A stretch of 18,178 bases of DNA from Thermoanaerobaculia bacterium. Its GTDB lineage: Bacteria; Bacteroidota; Bacteroidia; Chitinophagales; Saprospiraceae. The stretch is taken from the NCBI GenBank assembly GCA_023151335.1, contig JAKLJF010000021.1:1-18178 (forward strand), in the 5' to 3' direction. The position numbers and the translations under genes are program-made. This document shows, piece by piece, positions 1 to 5,685 of the stretch. Below the pieces are notes generated by a model. That model saw nothing but the letters and a program-made list of their open reading frames with translations. It searched no databases and had not been told where the DNA came from. The first letter of the stretch is position 1. Each line of letters begins with the position of its first letter.

Positions 1-1
1 C

Positions 2-850
2 CGCAACCTGCATTTTTCCGGCGGGGAGTTGAACCGGGTGGATTCGAATAAACTCGTGCTCGGTGTAGTGCTCGACGGGCAGGCCAAAGCCTATCCGATC
101 CAATTGATCGGTTACCACCACCAGGTGCGCGATACGGTGGGCCGAACGCCGGTGATGGTCACCTATTGCACCGTTTGCCGCAGCGGACGGGTATTTGCCC
201 CAACGGTGGATGGCCGCCCTGAAACGTTCCGCCTCGTCGGAATGGACCATTTCAACGCCATGCTGGAAGACGCGACTACCGGCAGCTGGTGGCGTCAGGC
301 CACGGGCGAAGCGGTGGCCGGGCCGCTGAAAGGCAAAAACCTGCCCGAACTGCCTGCCACACAAACCACCCTCCGCCAATGGCTTGCCCTGTATCCCAAC
401 AGCCTCGTGATGCAACCCGACAGCGTATTTACCGAAGAATACGATCATCTCAAAACCTACGACAAAGGCCTCGGACGGGGCAAACTCACCGGCACCGATA
501 CCCTCTCCTGGCGCGACAAGTCGTGGGTGGTGGGGCTTGTCGTAAACCGCATCGCCAAAGCCTACGACTGGAACCGGCTGAAACGGGAACGGGTGATCAA
601 TGACCGGGTGGGCGAACAACCCGTCGTTATCGCCCTTGCTGCCGATACCCTGAGTTTTTTTGCTTTCGAACGCCCCTCGGGGGAAACCACTTTTACGCTG
701 CGCAACGATACCCTGTTCAGCGAGGGCAAGGCTTGGGACCTGCTGGGCAAAAACGTCGGCGGTACTGCCCCGAATTTGCGTCCCGTAACGGCATACCAGG
801 AATTCTGGCACAGCTGGAGTGCTTTTCATCCGTACACTACCCGATATTGA
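2..850 (+). CDS. DUF3179 domain protein, 5' end outside the window
   Basis: The reading frame is open to the left edge, so the start lies upstream; the in-frame TTG at 29 is not a convincing start because coding sequence with the same character precedes it. The visible 282 residues match the DUF3179 family: a YCTVCRSGRVF segment (family pattern YCPLCGSAVVF), the W-R-Q-A-T-G-E-A-V-A-G-P-L-K-G stretch, and a second half that repeats the 'own residue/YDWNRL/VVI' pattern. The biochemical function of DUF3179 proteins is unknown. The gene ends 6 bases before the MFS transporter, and the next three genes follow with equally short gaps, so it probably heads or belongs to one operon. The family assignment is firm, but no role can be inferred. 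Any signal peptide would be in the missing part. Confidence 0.85.
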   Translation, partial: RNLHFSGGELNRVDSNKLVLGVVLDGQAKAYPIQLIGYHHQVRDTVGRTPVMVTYCTVCRSGRVFAPTVDGRPETFRLVGMDHFNAMLEDATTGSWWRQATGEAVAGPLKGKNLPELPATQTTLRQWLALYPNSLVMQPDSVFTEEYDHLKTYDKGLGRGKLTGTDTLSWRDKSWVVGLVVNRIAKAYDWNRLKRERVINDRVGEQPVVIALAADTLSFFAFERPSGETTFTLRNDTLFSEGKAWDLLGKNVGGTAPNLRPVTAYQEFWHSWSAFHPYTTRY

Positions 851-856
851 ACACTT

Positions 857-2056
857 ATGGCCGCTGTCACCCGGAGTCATTACCAACTTTTTGCCCTTTG
901 TTTTTTGAGCGTTGCGCTGGGCGCGATGGATTCGGTGTTGTCGTCGGCCTACCTTCCCGATATCGTGCGGTCGCTTGCGCCCCGTTTGGATGAGGCGGGC
1001 AAGGGAACGGTGGGCGCCTGGATCAATTTCGCATTTCTGGCCGGCGCCACGCTGGGCGGCATTGCTTTCGGATTTTTATCCGACCGGATAGGGCGCCGGG
1101 CCGTGCTCATCATGGCCCTGGGATGCTATGGCGCCGGCAGCGCGGCGGGGGCATTGGCAAGCGGTTTCGAAACGCTTGCGTTGACCCGTCTGGCGGTCGG
1201 CGCGGGTGTTGGGGCCGCGTTGGTGGTATCCGCGGTGATGGTGTCGGAAAGCTGGGAACCACTCACCCGGGCGGTAGCGCTCGGCGTGTTGTCGGTCGCT
1301 TATCCGGTGGGCATCATCGCGTCGGGTGTCATCACTTCCAATGTATCCGACTGGCGTACGGCCTTTTTGCTGGGCGCGTCTGCACTCATTTTGATCCTGC
1401 CGCTATGGCGGTCGGTGCCGGAACCACCGCGGCCATCCCCTGTTTCGGTTGCCATTTCCGGCGATTCCCTGAAGGATCATTCAACAGAACTGTTTTCGGG
1501 CATACTGATCTATGGAACCATGCTGCTCGGTTTGTGGGCCGCGTTTTCCTGGCTGCCTACCTGGGTGCAAAGTTTGCTGGGCAGCAATAGCCAGCAAGGT
1601 CAGGCAGAACGCGGCTTGTCGATGACTTTACTCGGTATGGGCGGCTTGGGAGGCGGTCTGGCGTCCGGTTTTCTGGCCGGCCGATTCGGGCACCGGCAGG
1701 TACAGGCGGGCTGTTTTGTGATATGCCTGTTGCTGTCGTATGGACTTTTCCGGATGCATACGGTATACCTTGTCACGGTCCCGCTGGGCATTGCCATGCT
1801 GGGTATTTGTTTTGGTATAAGCCAGGGAGTACTGAATGACTATATTCCGGCATTGTTTCCTGCAGCCGTGCGCGCCGCTGCAACCGGTTTGTGTTTTCAT
1901 ACCGGACGTGCCTTTACCGCGGCGGCGGTATTTTTTGTAGGAGCGCTCGTAGTTTGGTTTGGGGGCTATGGCAATGCTATTTTTGCTTTTTCCCTGATTT
2001 ATATTCCCGGTCTGGCGGCCTTATATTTTGTAAAAAAATCAACACCAACGGATTGA
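857..2056 (+). CDS. MFS transporter, about 12 membrane segments
   Basis: This 399-residue integral membrane protein has the size and hydrophobic pattern of the major facilitator superfamily. The diagnostic motif A in the loop after the second helix is present at residues 72-81 (GFLSDRIGRR). A glycine-rich third and fourth helix follows, and a less conserved second-half copy (GFLAGRFGHRQ) appears near residue 272, as expected for the two-domain fold. The ATG start at 857 is 6 bases after the upstream stop. The substrate cannot be read from the sequence; sugar, organic acid and drug exporters all share this outline. Its neighbours are a DUF3179 protein and two AhpD-like proteins, which do not name a substrate either. 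The stop is followed after 2 bases by the next start, so the genes are very likely co-transcribed. Confidence 0.88.
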   Translation: MAAVTRSHYQLFALCFLSVALGAMDSVLSSAYLPDIVRSLAPRLDEAGKGTVGAWINFAFLAGATLGGIAFGFLSDRIGRRAVLIMALGCYGAGSAAGALASGFETLALTRLAVGAGVGAALVVSAVMVSESWEPLTRAVALGVLSVAYPVGIIASGVITSNVSDWRTAFLLGASALILILPLWRSVPEPPRPSPVSVAISGDSLKDHSTELFSGILIYGTMLLGLWAAFSWLPTWVQSLLGSNSQQGQAERGLSMTLLGMGGLGGGLASGFLAGRFGHRQVQAGCFVICLLLSYGLFRMHTVYLVTVPLGIAMLGICFGISQGVLNDYIPALFPAAVRAAATGLCFHTGRAFTAAAVFFVGALVVWFGGYGNAIFAFSLIYIPGLAALYFVKKSTPTD

Positions 2057-2058
2057 CC

Positions 2059-2631
2059 ATGCCGCATATCGCTTTGCGTACCGACCTGTTCGGTATCACC
2101 AGTCTGCTCGATTACCGCCGGCAAAGCGCCGGCCCCTTGTGCCAGCTCACACAGCTGCTGCTGCGGGGGCCGTCCACGCTGACGGAGGCCGAGCGTGAAC
2201 TGATCGCCACCTATGTTTCCTACCGGAACGATTGCGCGTTTTGTTCCACCGCGCATGGCGCCGCCAGCTGCCAGTTACCCGGCGGCAGCCAGGACCTGCT
2301 CGAAGCGGTGCAGCGCGACGTATCTACTGCGCCGCTGAGCGAAAAAATGCGCACCCTGCTCCTCATCGCCGGCAAAGTGCAGCACAGCGGCCGCGCCGTC
2401 ACCCCGGAAGACGCCGATGCGGCCCGGCAGGCGGGGGCAACGGATTTGGAAATCCACGACACGGTGCTCATCGCCGCCCTGTTCTGCCTGTACAACCGTT
2501 ATGTGGACGGCCTGGCCACTGTTGCCCCCTCCGACCCGGCTTTCTACGAAGCGTTGGGCCGCCGTATTACCACGCGCGGTTACACCATGCCCGAAAACGA
2601 TTACCAACCCTTGTTTTACGAAAAAAAATAA
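2059..2631 (+). CDS. Carboxymuconolactone decarboxylase/AhpD-like protein, copy 1
   Basis: This 190-residue protein of the CMD/AhpD fold is chosen from the ATG at 2059, two bases after the transporter stop; the frame is open further upstream but runs inside the transporter gene. The redox signature CxxCxxxH is complete at C59, C62 and H66, preceded by the ERELIA helix that carries the conserved glutamate. Proteins of this type are peroxidase-related thiol enzymes that reduce hydroperoxides or partner proteins through the two cysteines; the precise substrate here is unknown. The next gene is a paralogue with the same motif spacing, so the pair arose by tandem duplication. True 4-carboxymuconolactone decarboxylase activity is unlikely because those enzymes lack the CxxC pair, but this is inference. 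Confidence 0.85.
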   Translation: MPHIALRTDLFGITSLLDYRRQSAGPLCQLTQLLLRGPSTLTEAERELIATYVSYRNDCAFCSTAHGAASCQLPGGSQDLLEAVQRDVSTAPLSEKMRTLLLIAGKVQHSGRAVTPEDADAARQAGATDLEIHDTVLIAALFCLYNRYVDGLATVAPSDPAFYEALGRRITTRGYTMPENDYQPLFYEKK

Positions 2632-2638
2632 TTGTTCC

Positions 2639-3190
2639 ATGCCGTACATTCAAACGCCCGACAATATTCCCGGTATCCGGGGCCTGATGAATTTCCGGCC
2701 CGACGCTGCCCTGGCCCTCAATATGCTGGCACAGGCGCTGCTCGTGGAAGACTCTCCGCTTACCCGCGGCGAGCGTGAACTCATTGCCGCTTTCGTTTCC
2801 AACCGCAACGAGTGCAAATTTTGCATGACTTCGCATGGCGCCATTGCCGCGCACCTGCCCGGCAACGATTATGAACTGGTGCATGCCGTGTGGGAAGATT
2901 ATCGCAAGGCGCCCGTTTCCGACAAGTTGAAATCGCTCCTCCATATCGCCGGCAAAGTGCAGCAAAGCGGCAAAGCGGTCACAGCGGCAGACATCGCAGC
3001 GGCCCGCGAACTGGGCGCCACCGACCTCGAAATACACGACACGGTGCTGATCGCCGCTGCCTTCTGTATGTTCAACCGCTACGTGGACGGCCTGGGCGCC
3101 ACCACGCCCGACGACCCGGCATTTTACGACCTGGTCGGCCGGCAAAGGGCAGAAGAAGGGTATTTGACAAAATCGGTGCTGATGAAATAA
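2639..3190 (+). CDS. Carboxymuconolactone decarboxylase/AhpD-like protein, copy 2
   Basis: This 183-residue paralogue of the preceding gene starts 7 bases after its stop. C59, C62 and H66 occupy the same positions as in copy 1. Long stretches are shared, including ERELIA, the GKVQ-SG-AVT segment and GATDLEIHDTVLIAA. The N-terminal 35 residues and the last 20 differ, so the duplication is not recent. The predicted role is the same: thiol-based peroxidase or disulfide chemistry, possibly as a heterodimer or heterotrimer with copy 1, since AhpD proteins oligomerise. The start ATG at 2639 is preferred; the frame extends upstream only inside copy 1. The gene ends 10 bases from the convergent nickel permease gene. 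Confidence 0.85.
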   Translation: MPYIQTPDNIPGIRGLMNFRPDAALALNMLAQALLVEDSPLTRGERELIAAFVSNRNECKFCMTSHGAIAAHLPGNDYELVHAVWEDYRKAPVSDKLKSLLHIAGKVQQSGKAVTAADIAAARELGATDLEIHDTVLIAAAFCMFNRYVDGLGATTPDDPAFYDLVGRQRAEEGYLTKSVLMK

Positions 3191-3207
3191 AAACCGGGGC
3201 TCAGCCC
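3184..3207 (-). terminator. Weak hairpin plus T-tract at the convergent gene ends
   Basis: Read on the minus strand, GGGC-TGA-GCCC (the loop is the nickel permease stop codon) is followed by CGG and then TTTTTATTT. The stem is only four base pairs, so termination strength is doubtful. The position between two convergent genes is what would be expected. Confidence 0.3.
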
Positions 3208-3932
3208 ATCAAATTCTCACAAACCACCTGCGTCCCATACGCCACACAAAGCAGGGAGGAGATCATCGTGAGGCCGGCCTGCAGCAGCGCGTTCGTGGAG
3301 AGTTTTTTGGAAAACGGCAGGCTGAACACCCCGCTGGCCAGCAACATGCCGCCGATGGAACCCACGCCGAAGATCAGCAAGTACAACATGGCGCTGCCGG
3401 CCGAGGGGATCTGGCTCATCACCAGCAGCACCAGGGCGCCGCTGCCGGCCAGCCCGTGCACCAGGCCCACGGCATACGCCAGGCGATGGCTCTCCGTTTG
3501 AGGGGAATAGCGCAGCATCAGGGTTTCCGCTGCCGGCCGGGCAGGCTGCCGGGGAGTTTGGACAAGCAGCCGGGCGGAACGTTTTTTCCAGAAAAGGAAG
3601 TCGCTCAGGTGAAAATGGGTGTGAAAAGATTGTCCCGTTTTCCACAAATACCGCAGGCGGAACAAACCCAGGGCGATAAGCATGGCGCCCACAGCTGCCT
3701 CGAAATAGTGGAAGGTTTGCTCCGTTATCGCCACCTTGCCCACAATAATGATCAGGCCGATGAGGAAGATGGTGGAGGTATGACCCAGTCCCCAGGCAAC
3801 GCCGTCCTTGACGGCCAGGAGGATGGAGTTACGCTTCGTCACGATATTGCTCACGGCCAGCAGGTGGTCGGCCTCAAAGGCGTGCGCAAAACCGACAAAG
3901 GCGGCAAAAAGCAATGGGAAAGCCGTCTCCAT
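3201..3932 (-). CDS. Nickel/cobalt permease of the NiCoT/UreH type
   Basis: This 243-residue membrane protein carries the nickel-permease signature HX4DH in its first helix (H17-AFEA-D22-H23) and a second histidine motif, GLGHTSTIF, near residues 48-56. These are the segments that bind Ni2+ in NiCoT transporters. A histidine-bearing stretch (FHTHFH) lies in the central cytoplasmic loop. About six membrane segments are visible, fewer than in classical eight-helix NixA/HoxN; that fits the shorter UreH-like branch. The gene lies 3 bases after hypC in the same operon, so it probably supplies nickel for the hydrogenase encoded by the divergent genes. A cobalt or mixed specificity cannot be excluded. 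Confidence 0.8.
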   Translation of the reverse strand: METAFPLLFAAFVGFAHAFEADHLLAVSNIVTKRNSILLAVKDGVAWGLGHTSTIFLIGLIIIVGKVAITEQTFHYFEAAVGAMLIALGLFRLRYLWKTGQSFHTHFHLSDFLFWKKRSARLLVQTPRQPARPAAETLMLRYSPQTESHRLAYAVGLVHGLAGSGALVLLVMSQIPSAGSAMLYLLIFGVGSIGGMLLASGVFSLPFSKKLSTNALLQAGLTMISSLLCVAYGTQVVCENLMG

Positions 3933-3935
3933 GGG

Positions 3936-4193
3936 TCAGATGCGTTCTATATCCAGATCGTCCAGTTCGCCGATCTGTTTCAGGTAATCAAAAGTGGTTT
4001 GCGCTTCCTGTTCATCCACGGTGCCGATGGCCGTACCCACGTGCACCAGCACGTAATCGCCTACGCCGGCTTCCGGCACCATACTCAGATTGACTTCGCG
4101 GACGATGCCGCCGAAACTCACTTTCCCGCTGCGGAACGGATTATCCGCGTCGGTCGTGATCGTTGTGATTTTTCCCGGAATGGCAAGACACAT
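3936..4193 (-). CDS. hypC: Hydrogenase maturation chaperone HypC
   Basis: This 85-residue protein begins MCLAIPGK, the hallmark of HypC/HybG; the cysteine at position 2 becomes the metal ligand once the initiator methionine is removed. The GG-V-REVNL core and the histidine at residue 51 in VGDYVLVHVG are also in place. HypC forms a complex with HypD that carries the Fe(CN)2CO group and then chaperones the hydrogenase large subunit precursor. HypD is not encoded in this window. The gene is followed after 3 bases by the nickel permease. It is separated from hypB upstream by an unusual 153-base gap filled with repeats and palindromes. Confidence 0.97.
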   Translation of the reverse strand: MCLAIPGKITTITTDADNPFRSGKVSFGGIVREVNLSMVPEAGVGDYVLVHVGTAIGTVDEQEAQTTFDYLKQIGELDDLDIERI

Positions 4194-4203
4194 AATGCTG
4201 TTA

Positions 4204-4265
4204 GGTTAGAAGGTTGGAAGGTTAGAAGGTTGGAAGGTTACTGGTTAGAAGGTTAATGGTTAGCG
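4204..4265. repeat. Tandem GGTTAGAA/GGTTGGAA repeat tract
   Basis: Two exact copies of a 16-base unit, GGTTAGAAGGTTGGAA (4204-4219 and 4220-4235), are followed by degenerate 7- and 8-base GGTTxxx(x) units down to about 4265. The tract lies just upstream of the hypC start, between hypC and hypB. It is not coding on the minus strand. The spacing of G-pairs every 7-8 bases suggests slippage-prone satellite DNA. A comparable tract lies at the right end of the window. Confidence 0.85.
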
Positions 4266-4270
4266 GGTTC

Positions 4271-4303
4271 ACGTTTACGAAACTTTGAAAGTTTCGTAAA
4301 CGT
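4271..4303. repeat. Perfect 33-base palindrome, family A copy 1
   Basis: Arms ACGTTTACGAAACTTT (4271-4286) and its exact reverse complement (4288-4303) flank a single central G. The same sequence, with a slightly altered centre, recurs at 9847-9881 and 10532-10564. It lies in the hypC-hypB gap. No T-tract follows on either strand, so a plain rho-independent terminator is not the best explanation. It resembles a REP/BIME-type dispersed palindromic repeat. Confidence 0.9.
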
Positions 4304-4315
4304 AAGCGCCGGAAC

Positions 4316-4348
4316 AGACTTTCCAGGTTTTGAAAACCTGGAAAGTCT
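4316..4348. repeat. Perfect 33-base palindrome, family B
   Basis: Arms AGACTTTCCAGGTTTT (4316-4331) and the exact reverse complement (4333-4348) surround one central G. This is the same 16+1+16 design as the neighbouring family A copy, with which it shares the TTTGAAA centre but not the arm sequence. It begins 12 bases after that copy. Its right edge overlaps two bases of the hypB stop codon (TAG on the minus strand, 4347-4349), so the hypB transcript would fold a strong hairpin immediately at its stop. Confidence 0.9.
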
Positions 4349-5180
4349 AAATACACACTTCACGCGCTTTCCGCTCCAGCCACTCGTACCATGTTTCCAT
4401 GCCCGCCCCTGTGGTGGCCGAAACTTCGATAAATTCCAGGGCCGGGTTCACCTGGCGTGCATAATTTTTCAGCGCTTCCAGGTCGAATTTCAGGTAGGGC
4501 AGGAGGTCTGTTTTATTGATCAGGCAAAGTTGTGAGGAACGGAACATATCGGGGTATTTCAGCGGCTTGTCTTCACCTTCCGTTACGCTGATCACCACCA
4601 CGCGGCAAGCTTCGCCGAGGTCGAACAGGGAGGGGCATACAAGGTTGCCCACGTTTTCGATAAACAGGATGCTGTCGCTTGCCGGCTTCAGTTCGAGGAT
4701 AGCCTGGCGCACCATTTCGGCTTCCAGGTGGCAGCCCTTGCCGGTATTGATCTGCACCACGGGCGCGCCGCCGGCGGCGATGCGTTCGGCGTCGCGGGCG
4801 GTTTGCTGGTCGCCTTCCACCACGTAGAACCGCTGCCGGTCGCCGCGGTCGGCCAGGGTGCGTTCCAGCAGGGCGGTTTTACCCGAGCCGGGCGAGCTGA
4901 CCAGGTTGAGGGCGAGGATGTTCCGGGCTTCGAAGAAGCCGCGGTTCCGCTCGGCCAGGCGGTTATTTTTATCGAGAATATCGCGTTCCAGTTCCACCAC
5001 GGTTTTGGTGGGGGCCGGCGCAGTGAGGGTGGCAGCGGGGGAATAGTTGGTTACGGGCGTTTCTTCCACCATTACGCCAGGCCCTTCGAGGGTAATACCC
5101 GCCGTCGAAGCCGGTTTTTTAAAAGCCGCGAAGGCCGTCAGTTTGTGTCCGTTGCCACTGCAACCGCAGGTTGTGCACAT
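4347..5180 (-). CDS. hypB: Hydrogenase nickel incorporation GTPase HypB
   Basis: This 277-residue protein starts with the high-affinity nickel site MCTTCGC (C2, C5, C7), as in E. coli HypB, which fixes the start. A Pro/Thr-rich linker (about residues 30-60) leads to the SIMIBI-class GTPase domain. Walker A is GSGKT (98-102), the G-domain metal site is C150-H151 with C182 (GKGCHLE and NLVCPSLFD), and the NKTD guanine motif is at 222-225. There is no histidine-rich tract, so nickel storage is probably limited. It hydrolyses GTP to release Ni2+ through HypA into the large subunit precursor. Its first 43 bases overlap the end of hypA in another frame, so the two are co-translated from one message. 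Confidence 0.97.
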   Translation of the reverse strand: MCTTCGCSGNGHKLTAFAAFKKPASTAGITLEGPGVMVEETPVTNYSPAATLTAPAPTKTVVELERDILDKNNRLAERNRGFFEARNILALNLVSSPGSGKTALLERTLADRGDRQRFYVVEGDQQTARDAERIAAGGAPVVQINTGKGCHLEAEMVRQAILELKPASDSILFIENVGNLVCPSLFDLGEACRVVVISVTEGEDKPLKYPDMFRSSQLCLINKTDLLPYLKFDLEALKNYARQVNPALEFIEVSATTGAGMETWYEWLERKAREVCI

Positions 5181-5521
5181 GTTATGGTCAGTGATTTGAT
5201 GCGTAATTCTTCTCCGTTAATGATCTCGTTCCAATGCGACCCGCATTGCGGGCAGGGGTCGAAATATTGTTTTATTCCAAAAACATGCCCGCAACTGCCG
5301 CAGCTCGCCTTTCCCGGCGGCCGGATGATATTACATACGGCCTTTTCCAGGATCGTACCCGCTACGGCCGCCGGCCAGAGGAATTCCAGCGAACTGATCT
5401 CTACCCCAGCCAGCTCACCGATTTCCAGCTCGATCGTTTCCACCATGCTGTCTTCGCCATGCCGTTGCACCTCTTGTTCAGCCGTTTCAAGAATGCTGTA
5501 AATGATGGAAAGTTCATGCAT
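5138..5521 (-). CDS. hypA: Hydrogenase nickel incorporation protein HypA
   Basis: This 127-residue protein has all expected parts. The N-terminal MHELSI provides the nickel ligand His2. The structural zinc site is C74, C77, C90 and C93 (CGSCG and CPQCG). An ELEIGELAGVE strand is typical of the family. HypA is the nickel metallochaperone that docks HypB onto the hydrogenase large subunit. Family members are usually about 113-118 residues; the extra C-terminal tail (TCAQPAVAVATDTN) is encoded in the 43-base overlap with the start of hypB. The gene is first in the minus-strand operon and diverges from the hydrogenase structural genes across 164 bases. Confidence 0.97.
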   Translation of the reverse strand: MHELSIIYSILETAEQEVQRHGEDSMVETIELEIGELAGVEISSLEFLWPAAVAGTILEKAVCNIIRPPGKASCGSCGHVFGIKQYFDPCPQCGSHWNEIINGEELRIKSLTITCAQPAVAVATDTN

Positions 5522-5581
5522 GCGGGTAGTTGTTTTTTACGGTTTCAAAATTCCGGCCACCGGTAAGCGGAGCGCATGACA

Positions 5582-5605
5582 AATATCATTTAAATGGTTG
5601 ATATT
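5582..5605. promoter_or_regulatory. Candidate operator AATATCA-N10-TGATATT
   Basis: A perfect 7-base inverted repeat with a 10-base spacer (arms 5582-5588 and 5599-5605) sits in the 164-base divergent region between hypA and hyaA. The geometry fits a dimeric DNA-binding protein. It overlaps the place where the -33 element of the proposed hyaA promoter would lie, which would suit a repressor or an anaerobic/metal-responsive switch. No regulator can be named; the sequence matches neither the NikR (GTATGA-N16-TCATAC) nor the FNR (TTGAT-N4-ATCAA) consensus. Confidence 0.45.
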
Positions 5606-5629
5606 GCTCAGAAGCCGTTACATATTTTG
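5598..5629 (+). promoter_or_regulatory. Possible Bacteroidota-type promoter for the hydrogenase operon
   Basis: A TTG at 5598-5600 and a TATTTTG at 5623-5629 resemble the Bacteroidota -33 (TTTG) and -7 (TAnnTTTG) elements, with one base missing from the -7 spacing. The spacing between them is 22 bases and the predicted leader would be about 50 bases. This is only a near match, proposed because the region must promote hyaABCD. Confidence 0.3.
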
Positions 5630-5685
5630 GCAAATACCTTTAACGCCAAATTGCAACGTCTTCCATCTTTCTAAAATTTTTGCCT

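Noticed and set aside
1891..2058. A longer start for the first AhpD-like gene
   Set aside because: The extension lies inside the MFS transporter gene and is unlike the family; the ATG at 2059 follows the transporter stop by two bases.
3456..4256. A 266-codon plus-strand frame opposite the permease and hypC
   Set aside because: It is a shadow of two well-supported minus-strand genes and ends in the GGTT repeat tract.
4204..4348. A CRISPR-like or attachment-site interpretation of the repeats and palindromes between hypC and hypB
   Set aside because: Repeat units are contiguous with no unique spacers, no cas genes are present, and no integrase is found in the window.
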